The notes under the pieces are model-generated. The model saw only the letters and a program-made list of their open reading frames with translations. It did no database searches and was not told the DNA's origin. From Mycolicibacterium sp. (GTDB lineage Bacteria > Actinomycetota > Actinomycetes > Mycobacteriales > Mycobacteriaceae), in NCBI GenBank assembly GCA_020637165.1, contig JACJWN010000010.1:1-64000 (forward strand): DNA of 64,000 nucleotides, read 5' to 3'. The translations under genes were made by a program, and so were the position numbers. This document shows, one piece after another, positions 1 through 7,772 of this stretch. Each line of letters opens with the position of its first letter. Positions within the stretch are counted from its first letter, which is position 1.

Positions 1-48
1 TCCGGTGTCGGTCCCGGTGTAGGTTCCGGTGTCGGTTCCGGTGTCGGT
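1..48. repeat. 12-bp in-frame tandem repeat (TDTG units)
   Basis: Four consecutive 12-bp units of the type tccggtgtcggt are present; one carries two substitutions (Asp to Tyr). On the minus strand each encodes Thr-Asp-Thr-Gly, giving an extended hydrophilic spacer in the secreted protein. The array probably continues beyond the window. Confidence 0.9.
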
Positions 49-1152
49 GGTGCCGGCGTTGGCGATGGCCTGGCTCCACTTGGTCAGGGTGGCCGGATCC
101 AGGGCGATGATGTTGGCGGTGCTCATCTGGCCCAAGCCCACCCCGTCGAGGGTGTAGGTCTGTTGGTTGCCCACGATCGCGATCCGGGTCGAACCCCCAA
201 CCTGGCTGAGATCGAAATTGGTCGGCTGGAACCACCCGAAATCCAACCGGTCGGCAGCCGGGTCGAAATCCAACACGGTATCGGTGCCCCACTTCCACGT
301 AATCACCGTGGTAGTACCGGGGACAGCGGTCGCGGTCGCCGGGCCGGCCACTGTGGCAGCGGCTCCGGCCACGGCGGCCGCAGGTGCGGGCCGGCCCTGC
401 CTGCGGGCCACGGCCAGGGCCGCCCACGACAGCGGCGACTCCATCGGCAGCCCGGGAATGGTCCCGCCGAACAAGGGCGCCAACACCGCCTGGATCGCGG
501 CCAGCGGTGCCGCGACCGCAGATGCGGGTCCCGCGACCGGCGGAGCCGACACCTCGGCCTCTGGGGTGGCCCCGGCCTGTGCGACGGTGGCCGCGGCAGG
601 CCGGACTGTCTCGACGGTCAGCTCGGGTCCTTCCGTCACTGGTGCCGTGACGGGCACCGGTACCGACGCGGTGGTCGTGGATTTACCGACAGGGCCGGTC
701 GCCGGCCCGGTCTGCGGTCCGGCCGGGAAGCCTGCGGTCGGGAAGTCATCCTTGAGGTCGGGCACTTCGGGCGCCCCCGTTGACAGAGCCTGCCGCCCCT
801 GGACGACCGGAACGTCGGCCGAGTCCAAGCCCTGGTTTGTCGCTGCCGCGCCACGCCCTCGGTACGGTTGCCGGGGAGCCTGGCTCGAGGGTGCGCGGTT
901 CACTCCGCCACGCTGGCGGCGTATCGCGGTGTCATTGGAGGTTGCGGAGGACGAGTCGGCGGAGGGCGCGGCGGGGGATTGTGTGGTGCTCGCGTCGGGC
1001 TCGGCGACCGCTATCCCGATACCGCCGAGCACGCTTCCGACGCCGAGCGCCGCCGCGAGCGCCCCGACCCGGCCCACCGCCTTTCCCGCACTCTTCGTGA
1101 TCGTCGCGGCGACGACGAACGGGTTCAGGTGACGTGACGGGCGGGCGTTCAT
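1..1152 (-). CDS. Secreted repeat-bearing protein, C-terminus cut by window edge
   Basis: 384 codons are visible and the frame is open to position 1, so the C-terminus lies outside the window. The ATG is chosen because AAGGAG sits just upstream. Residues about 1-52 form a long mycobacterial-type signal sequence: a basic start, then an Ala/Gly/Val hydrophobic stretch ending in VAEP. Residues about 55-280 are a Pro/Ala/Thr/Val-rich low-complexity linker. Residues about 283-365 form a compact domain with the motifs TVLDFDPAADRLDFGWF and QQTYTLDGVGLG. I associate this domain with mycobacterial secreted multidomain surface proteins, but I cannot name a function. It is followed by TDTG tandem repeats that run off the edge. 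It is transcribed divergently from pntAa. The mature part could carry an enzyme or adhesin module outside the window. Confidence 0.8.
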   Translation of the reverse strand, partial: MNARPSRHLNPFVVAATITKSAGKAVGRVGALAAALGVGSVLGGIGIAVAEPDASTTQSPAAPSADSSSATSNDTAIRRQRGGVNRAPSSQAPRQPYRGRGAAATNQGLDSADVPVVQGRQALSTGAPEVPDLKDDFPTAGFPAGPQTGPATGPVGKSTTTASVPVPVTAPVTEGPELTVETVRPAAATVAQAGATPEAEVSAPPVAGPASAVAAPLAAIQAVLAPLFGGTIPGLPMESPLSWAALAVARRQGRPAPAAAVAGAAATVAGPATATAVPGTTTVITWKWGTDTVLDFDPAADRLDFGWFQPTNFDLSQVGGSTRIAIVGNQQTYTLDGVGLGQMSTANIIALDPATLTKWSQAIANAGTTDTGTDTGTYTGTDTG

Positions 1153-1493
1153 GATCTTCTCCTTGAGCTGACGTCCTCCCCGGCGGCGGACGCTTCTTAC
1201 CCTTGCGCGAACCGTCTTCGGGCTCGTCCACTGGTCAGGCCTCGTCCCGGGTGAACCCACTGTCCCCCGATCAGTGGACGGGTTATTCGGCCGGTTGCGA
1301 TTCGCGGCGGGTGAATCGCGTCCGGGCACACGAGCCTGTGGATGAGGCTGCCATCGCCTGGTAGAAGGCGCAAGAGGCCAACGGCAAAGAGGCCCCGGCG
1401 GCGACGGTTTAGTGGTCCCGCGTAGAACGGATTAGGGTGTCACGAGCACCGGGGCGGGTCCGGCGCCGTTTCTAGGAAGCACGAGCACAGCTC
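1153..1493. promoter_or_regulatory. Divergent promoter region between secreted protein and pntAa
   Basis: This is 341 bp with no credible ORF. It must hold the promoters of both divergent genes. TAGGGT at 1433-1438 fits the mycobacterial TANNNT -10 pattern for the pnt direction, about 55 bp upstream of the ATG. I saw no strong palindrome, hairpin or riboswitch-like structure. The assignment rests on position and weak motif matches. Confidence 0.4.
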
Positions 1494-2585
1494 ATGACAG
1501 ATACCAAGACGACAGTGGGCGTCGTCGCCGAGTCGGGGGCAGACGAGCGCAGGGTGGCGCTAGTGCCCAAGGCGGTCACCGCTCTGGTGAACCAGGGCGT
1601 TGCGGTGGTGGTCGAGTCCGGCGCCGGAGAACGGGCGCTGTTGCCCGACGATCTCTACACCGCGGCCGGGGCCACCATCGGTGACGCATGGAACAGCGAC
1701 ATCGTGGTGAAGGTGGACCCCCCGACCGCCGATGAGTTGTCAAAACTGCGGTCCGGTCAGACCGTGATCGGTTTCCTGCACCCCCGCAATGCGGACAACC
1801 AGATCGCCGCGCTCAAGACCGCCGGGGTCCAGGCGTTCGCGGTGGAGGCGATTCCGCGGATCTCAAGGGCCCAGGCAATGGACGCGCTGTCCTCGCAAGC
1901 CAACGTCGCCGGCTACAAGGCGGTGCTGCTCGCGGCCAGCGAGTCGACCCGGTTCTTCCCGATGCTGACCACCGCCGCGGGGACGGTCAAGCCGGCCACC
2001 GTTCTGGTGCTCGGGGTTGGTGTGGCCGGACTGCAGGCGCTGGCCACCGCCAAGCGGCTCGGGGCCCGTACCACCGGATATGACGTGCGTCCGGAGGTGG
2101 CCGACCAGGTGCGTTCGGTCGGTGCCCAGTGGCTCGACCTCGGTATCGACGCCGCCGGTGAGGGGGGCTACGCCCGTGAGCTCACCGAGGACGAACGGGC
2201 CCGGCAGCAGAAGCGGCTCGAAGAGGCGATCGGTGGTTTCGACGTGGTCATCACCACCGCCCTGGTGCCGGGGCGCCCGGCGCCGCGGTTGGTGACGGCA
2301 GCCGCGGTCCAGGGCATGAAGCCCGGAAGCGTGGTGGTCGACCTCGCCGGCGAGACCGGGGGCAACTGTGAGCTCACCGAACCGGGCAAGACCGTGGTCA
2401 AGCACGGGGTGACGATCGCCTCGCCTCTGAACCTGCCCGCGACCATGCCCGAACACGCCAGCGAGTTGTACTCCAAGAACATCACCTCGCTGCTGGAACT
2501 GCTCATCGACGATGGCGCGCTCGCGCCGGATTTCACTGACGAGGTCGTCGCGGCCTCCTGCGTCACACGCGAGGTGCCGAACTGA
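1494..2585 (+). CDS. pntAa: NAD(P) transhydrogenase subunit alpha, NAD-binding part
   Basis: Domain I of the membrane-bound, proton-translocating transhydrogenase, which transfers hydride from NADH to NADP+ using the proton gradient. The 363-residue protein has the alanine dehydrogenase/PNT N-terminal fold at the start (VGVVAESGADERRVALVPKA) and a Rossmann NAD-binding stretch near residue 170 (TVLVLGVGVAGLQALATAKR). The length matches M. tuberculosis Rv0155 (about 366 residues). As in actinobacteria generally, the alpha subunit is split and its membrane part is the next gene. The stop overlaps the start of pntAb (ATGA), indicating translational coupling. It is cytoplasmic and docks on the membrane subunits. 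The call is secure. Confidence 0.96.
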   Translation: MTDTKTTVGVVAESGADERRVALVPKAVTALVNQGVAVVVESGAGERALLPDDLYTAAGATIGDAWNSDIVVKVDPPTADELSKLRSGQTVIGFLHPRNADNQIAALKTAGVQAFAVEAIPRISRAQAMDALSSQANVAGYKAVLLAASESTRFFPMLTTAAGTVKPATVLVLGVGVAGLQALATAKRLGARTTGYDVRPEVADQVRSVGAQWLDLGIDAAGEGGYARELTEDERARQQKRLEEAIGGFDVVITTALVPGRPAPRLVTAAAVQGMKPGSVVVDLAGETGGNCELTEPGKTVVKHGVTIASPLNLPATMPEHASELYSKNITSLLELLIDDGALAPDFTDEVVAASCVTREVPN

Positions 2586-2913
2586 TGTACACCCAGCTGC
2601 TGGCCAACCTCGCGATCCTGGTGCTCGCCGGGTTCGTCGGGTTCGCCGTGATCTCCAAGGTGCCCAACACGCTGCACACCCCGCTGATGTCGGGCACCAA
2701 CGCCATCCACGGCATCGTCGTGCTCGGGGCCCTGCTGGTATTGGGGGATCTGCCCGCCGACGCCAGTTGGGGAGTGCGGGCCATCGCCTTCGTCGCCCTG
2801 GTGTTCGGCACCCTCAACGTCATCGGCGGTTTCCTGGTGACCGACCGCATGCTCGGCATGTTCAAGAGCAAGAAGAAGGAAGTGCCGGCGGCGGGCGCTA
2901 AGGAGGTCACCAA

Positions 2914-2917
<4 letters not shown>
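2585..2917 (+). CDS. pntAb: NAD(P) transhydrogenase subunit alpha, membrane part
   Basis: A small membrane subunit of 110 residues giving the domain II helices that belong to the alpha chain in E. coli PntA. Three hydrophobic segments are visible: residues about 5-25 (LLANLAILVLAGFVGFAVI), about 40-57, and about 65-90. A conserved-looking HTPLMSGTNAIHGIVVLG segment lies between the first two. The C-terminus is a basic tail (KSKKKE). The gene overlaps pntAa by one base and pntB by four, so the three subunits are made from one transcript in stoichiometric order. It corresponds to Rv0156. It has no enzymatic site of its own and contributes to the proton channel with PntB. Confidence 0.95.
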
Positions 2918-4341
<1,424 letters not shown>

Positions 4342-4404
4342 CCCGCCGGAGGTGTCGGGCTGAACCACCCAGGGGATTCGGCCAGGTCGCGCGTCCGTCA
4401 CCCC

Positions 4405-4420
4405 GAGGACCTAGGTCCTC
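4405..4420. promoter_or_regulatory. Perfect 16-bp palindrome after pntB
   Basis: gaggacctaggtcctc is a perfect 16-bp palindrome, 64 bp after the pntB stop and 80 bp before the next gene. It is followed by ttccttggtt. It has no loop bases, so it is a poor classical terminator stem. It could be an operator for the secreted protein at 4500 or part of the pnt transcript end. Confidence 0.4.
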
Positions 4421-4499
4421 TTCCTTGGTTACCAATGGCGTTGGATGCGTCGACTTGACGAGGTTACGTTTTTCTCCTACCTCTGACGGAAGGCTCGAA

Positions 4500-5747
4500 A
4501 TGCAGATTTCGCTTCGCTCCCCCTCTGTAGTCGGCGCCGTTGCCGTGATGGGTGTAGGCGCGATCGTTTCGGCACAAGTGAACGCGACCCATCTGGGACA
4601 CAAGGCTCTTGATGTGCCTTTGGTCGCGTCTCCGACAGTGCTGACCGCCGCTAGCTTCGACAACCCGATCTCCGTGTTGACCAATACCGCGGTGGCGGCC
4701 TGGGACTTCCTGTTCGATCCGAACGACAAAACTTTCGGCCCGTTGGTGCAATCCGATGGCATGACCGCGTACGAGTCTTTTTGGGGTGTGCTGCCGGAGA
4801 CGATCTTCCAGGCCAATCCGGTTGCGACTCAGATCGTTTTCAACGTGTCCAACTACGTGGACGGCATCGGTGACGCGGTGTTCATGTCGATCGGCACTCT
4901 GGCCGATGGAGTGTGGGCGCTGCCCGGAGCGGTGGTGAGCGCTACCGAAAAACTGTTCAGCGGTGACATTCTCGGCGCACTGGAGACTCTGGCCACTGCT
5001 GTTGTCGACCCCATCGTGGAAGCCGCGGGTGGCCTGGTTGCGGTGCTGGGGGCTGCGGTGGGGAACGTCTTCGAAAACCTGAAGAACGTCGCACAGGAGG
5101 TGCCGACAGCCCTCCTTAACTACTGGAGCGCGATATCCGGTGGTGCCAGTGCGGTGTTCGAAGCCGCTGTAACGACGGTCCGCAATACGGTGAGTGCCTT
5201 GACCAGCGGTGATCTTGCAGGTGCGTGGAACGCCGCAGTCAACGGTCTGCTCGGGTCGGGGGCCACCGACATCCCCGGCGCCATCATCAATGCGACTATC
5301 GGTTTTTCCCTCCCGGGTATGACTCCGAGCCTGCGTTTCGCCACGGAGTCGGCGATCAACTCCTTCGCCAACGCCATCGACGGGGGCTTCTTGGGCAGCA
5401 AGAGGTACTACCCGGTTCTTCAGAAGGCGTCGTCCAGCGCTGCAGTCCTCCCCGCGAGTTCTGCGGCGACTGCGCAGGGTGAGGCGGCTTTCGATAGCAG
5501 CCCGCAAGAGTTGCCGGCGCCGGTGAGGGCGGCGTCGAGCACCGAGACGGAAGTTTCAGGTCTCGACTCGGTGCCGGTCAGCGGCGGTGCCGCGGAGACC
5601 GTCGGCCCAGCCCAGACTACGACGCCGGACAGCAGCCGGACCAGCAGGGCGCAGACCCGCGCTTCTTCAGCCGGCCGGGACGTTCGTCAAGCCGGTGCCG
5701 GCGGCAACGGCGCGCGAGGTGCCAAGTCGGCTGACCCACGCCGGTGA
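4500..5747 (+). CDS. Secreted Ala/Ser-rich protein of unknown function
   Basis: About 415 residues. The ATG at 4500 is preferred because GGAAGG lies about 7 nt upstream; an in-frame start 75 nt earlier lacks this. Residues about 1-45 are a signal-like region (basic start, then VVGAVAVMGVGAIVSAQV). Residues about 50-315 are hydrophobic, Ala/Val/Gly-rich and amphipathic, with NPISVLTNTAVAAWDFLFDP and a repeated DILGALETLATAV / DLAGAWNAAVNGLLG theme. The last 110 or so are a Ser/Ala/Thr/Arg-rich tail beginning SSSAAVLPASSAA. The protein at 54242-55894 has the same tail style. I know of similar mycobacterial secreted proteins but no function. No PE or PPE N-terminal motif is present. It stands alone between pnt and the convergent thioesterase. 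Confidence 0.75.
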   Translation: MQISLRSPSVVGAVAVMGVGAIVSAQVNATHLGHKALDVPLVASPTVLTAASFDNPISVLTNTAVAAWDFLFDPNDKTFGPLVQSDGMTAYESFWGVLPETIFQANPVATQIVFNVSNYVDGIGDAVFMSIGTLADGVWALPGAVVSATEKLFSGDILGALETLATAVVDPIVEAAGGLVAVLGAAVGNVFENLKNVAQEVPTALLNYWSAISGGASAVFEAAVTTVRNTVSALTSGDLAGAWNAAVNGLLGSGATDIPGAIINATIGFSLPGMTPSLRFATESAINSFANAIDGGFLGSKRYYPVLQKASSSAAVLPASSAATAQGEAAFDSSPQELPAPVRAASSTETEVSGLDSVPVSGGAAETVGPAQTTTPDSSRTSRAQTRASSAGRDVRQAGAGGNGARGAKSADPRR

Positions 5748-5847
5748 GACCGGCCGGCCAGCAGCATGGCCCACCTGTTGAGGTCTTGGCGGGCCGATTG
5801 AGTCCGTGAAGACCCCAAGCCGCGGGCGGCGGGCTTGTTGTGAACTG

Positions 5848-6324
5848 CTAGGTGGACGGCTTGGGCCCGATCAGCAGAACAGTCTCCAGCGCGGCACGGA
5901 ACTCGTCGGAGATCGGTGTCGGACCCGTTTCGTTCAGCAGCACCAGAACGGTGTCGCACACCCCGATGCAGCGGCCCTCAAGGAACAGCCCCGTGGAGGC
6001 CACATAGGAGGTGCGTCCGATCCGGCCGACACCCGCGCCGGTCTGGAAGGTCGCCGGCCAGTGTGTCTCGGCCAAGAAGTGCACGGTGTTCTGCGAAGTG
6101 ACCAGCCGCGGCCGGCGGGTGCCGGTGTCGTAGGCGGCCGGCAGCAGGGCCCGGTTCATGCTGGCCCGGGCGTTTTCGTGCAGGGATTCCAAGGCCAGGT
6201 TGTTCATATGTGCGTTGGCGTCCATGTCGCCGTAGCGGGCTTGAGCGGTGTCGACGACCGGGTAGGTTTCAAGTCGCAGCCGAGCCGGATCGGGCCGGGC
6301 GGCGGTTGTCGTCCAGTCGGTCAC
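5848..6324 (-). CDS. Hot-dog acyl-CoA thioesterase family protein
   Basis: About 158 residues from GTG at 6324. An open frame extends to another GTG at 6399, but that would overlap the upstream microprotein. The hot-dog hallmark is DTAQARYGDMDANAHMNNL near residue 30: the Asp followed by HMNN is typical of 4-hydroxybenzoyl-CoA thioesterase-like enzymes that hydrolyse acyl-CoA to free acid. Further conserved features are QNTVHFLAET and the GRTSYVASTGLFLEG strand pair. It lies 20 bp after the microprotein stop at 6345, so the two probably share a transcript. It is divergent from the TetR-SRPBCC-fadD5 block, suggesting it acts on CoA esters from the same lipids. The substrate is unknown. Confidence 0.8.
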   Translation of the reverse strand: MTDWTTTAARPDPARLRLETYPVVDTAQARYGDMDANAHMNNLALESLHENARASMNRALLPAAYDTGTRRPRLVTSQNTVHFLAETHWPATFQTGAGVGRIGRTSYVASTGLFLEGRCIGVCDTVLVLLNETGPTPISDEFRAALETVLLIGPKPST

Positions 6325-6344
6325 GGAGCCCGTTGTGAACCGAT

Positions 6345-6461
6345 TTAAACGGGCGGGTACGAGGGAGTGCCGGTCCAGTCGGTGCCACGAAGGGCCCACG
6401 GCAGCCAGCTGAAGAAGTATTCAATCTCGTCGGTCGCGTCGTAATCGGGATTCGGATCCAT
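6345..6461 (-). CDS. 38-residue conserved-looking microprotein
   Basis: The ORF encodes 38 residues beginning MDPNPDYDATDEIEYFF and ending TGTPSYPPV. It is acidic at the start, then aromatic and Trp-rich (FFSWLPWALRGTDW). The ribosome site is excellent: GGAGG eight bases upstream of the ATG. A TAAGAT -10-like hexamer lies at 6495-6500, about 34 bp upstream. The stop is 20 bp before the thioesterase start, so the two look like an operon. M. tuberculosis has a small annotated gene in the equivalent place (Rv0157A, from memory), which may be its counterpart. The function is unknown. Composition and ribosome site argue against chance. Confidence 0.65.
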   Translation of the reverse strand: MDPNPDYDATDEIEYFFSWLPWALRGTDWTGTPSYPPV

Positions 6462-6541
6462 GCTCAAACCTCCATCGTGCGTCCGACGTTTCCGATCTTA
6501 TCCCCTCGGACCGGACGCTACGGCCGAACCGGGCCATTGCC

Positions 6542-6565
6542 TAAACTATCCAACCAGTTGATTGG
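6542..6565 (+). promoter_or_regulatory. Promoter and TetR-type operator upstream of the TetR gene
   Basis: TAAACT at 6542-6547 fits a -10 hexamer for the rightward genes. It is followed at 6550-6565 by an imperfect inverted repeat, ccaaccagttgattgg (12 of 16 positions symmetric). Its size and position just after the -10 suit autorepression by the TetR protein encoded at 6590. It lies between divergent operons and could control both. Prediction only. Confidence 0.45.
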
Positions 6566-6589
6566 GACCGACAGCCGAGCGAGGAGACC

Positions 6590-7249
6590 ATGCCACCGGA
6601 GAACGGCACCAGCCGGCGCGAAGAGCTGCTGGCTGTCGCCACCAAGTTGTTCGCGGGTCGGGGCTACCACGGCACCCGGATGGATGACGTCGCTGAAGTG
6701 GTAGGTCTGAACAAGGCGACGGTGTACCACTACTACGCGAGCAAGTCGCTGATCCTGTTCGACATTTATCGACGGGCGGCCGAGAACACCCTGGCCGCCG
6801 TGCACGACGACCCGTCCTGGACCGCGCGCGAGGCGCTCTACCAGTACACGGTGCGGCTGCTGACCAATATCGCGGAGAACCCGGAGGGAGCGGCGGTGTA
6901 CTTCCAGGAACAGCCCTACATCACCGAGTGGTTCACCGAGGAACAGGTCGCCGAGGTTCGCGAGAAGGAGACGCAGGTGTACGAACACGTCGCGGGCCTC
7001 ATCGACCGCGGCATCGCCAGCGGCGAGTTCTTCGAGTGTGATTCCCACGTGGTGGCGCTGGGCTACATCGGGATGACGATGGGCGCCTACCGCTGGCTGC
7101 GGCCGGACGGTCGGCGCACCGCCCAGGAGATCGCCGCCGAATTCAGCACCGCGTTGTTGCGCGGGCTGATTCGCGACGCGACGACCCGGGTGGAATCCCC
7201 GCTGGGGCAGGCCGGGCCTGCCATGCCCGTCGGAAAGGCGCGCGTCTGA
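6590..7249 (+). CDS. TetR family transcriptional regulator (Rv0158-like)
   Basis: 219 residues. A TetR DNA-binding helix-turn-helix lies at residues about 8-55: SRREELLAVATKLFAGRGYH, then MDDVAEVVGLNKATVYHYYASK. The ligand-binding domain follows and includes GYIGMTMGAYRWLRPDG near the C-terminus, a pattern I associate with TetR proteins that sense acyl-CoA or lipid metabolites. The start follows a GAGGAG site. The stop overlaps the ATG of the SRPBCC gene, and fadD5 and mce1 lie downstream. In M. tuberculosis the block has a separate GntR-type mce1R beside fadD5; that gene is absent here, so this TetR is the nearest candidate regulator. The ligand is unknown. Confidence 0.88.
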   Translation: MPPENGTSRREELLAVATKLFAGRGYHGTRMDDVAEVVGLNKATVYHYYASKSLILFDIYRRAAENTLAAVHDDPSWTAREALYQYTVRLLTNIAENPEGAAVYFQEQPYITEWFTEEQVAEVREKETQVYEHVAGLIDRGIASGEFFECDSHVVALGYIGMTMGAYRWLRPDGRRTAQEIAAEFSTALLRGLIRDATTRVESPLGQAGPAMPVGKARV

Positions 7250-7692
7250 TGCCACTGGTGAGCAAGACCGTCGAGGTCAATTCCGGGGCCGCGCACATCC
7301 TCGGCATCGTCGCCGACTTCGAGTCCTACCCGCAGTGGAACGACGAGGTCAAGGCCGTCTACATCCTGGCCCGCTACAACGACGGCAGGCCCAGCCAGCT
7401 GCGGATCGACACTGAGATTCAGGGGCATCTCGGTACGTACATCCAGGCGGTGTACTACCCGGGCCCCGCGCAGATCCAGACCGTCATGCAGCAGGGCGAC
7501 ATGTTCACCAAGCAGGAACAGCTGTTCTCGGTCGTCGAGATGGGCCCCTCCAGCCTGCTGACCGTCGACCTCGATGTTGAGACATCGGTCGTAGTGCCGG
7601 CTCTGATGGTCAAGAAGCTCGTCGGTGACGCGCTCGATCATCTTGCGAACAACCTCAAGACTCGCGCGGAGCAGTTGTCTCCGGGGTGCTGA
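7249..7692 (+). CDS. SRPBCC/START-like protein (Rv0164/TB18.5-like)
   Basis: A 147-residue polyketide cyclase/START-like protein of the SRPBCC fold, which forms a hydrophobic ligand pocket. Typical elements are an N-terminal strand (VSKTVEVNSGAAHILGIVADFESYPQWNDEVK), a central strand with YNDGRPSQLRIDTEI, and the long C-terminal helix LVGDALDHLANNLKTRAEQL. It is close to the mycobacterial TB18.5 antigen family. Its start overlaps the TetR stop, implying coupled expression. It lies directly before fadD5 of the mce1 locus, so lipid binding or handling is plausible but not shown. No catalytic residues can be named. Confidence 0.88.
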   Translation: MPLVSKTVEVNSGAAHILGIVADFESYPQWNDEVKAVYILARYNDGRPSQLRIDTEIQGHLGTYIQAVYYPGPAQIQTVMQQGDMFTKQEQLFSVVEMGPSSLLTVDLDVETSVVVPALMVKKLVGDALDHLANNLKTRAEQLSPGC

Positions 7693-7772
7693 CGTCCGCG
7701 GATTTCTGACGGATTTCCAGTCCTCCGGCGTTTTGCCCCGCTTCGGCGCCGTCGTGCCGCAAGCTGACGGAG

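Noticed and set aside
167-1132. 321-codon plus-strand ORF at the left edge
   Set aside because: Antisense to the secreted protein, whose frame has a ribosome site, signal sequence and coherent domain.
4500-5747. PE/PPE family assignment
   Set aside because: No PE or PPE motif near the N-terminus; the protein starts with a signal-like region.
5818-5838. Terminator caagcc...ggcttg between convergent genes
   Set aside because: The stem is only 6 bp with a 9-10 nt loop; too weak to report as a feature.
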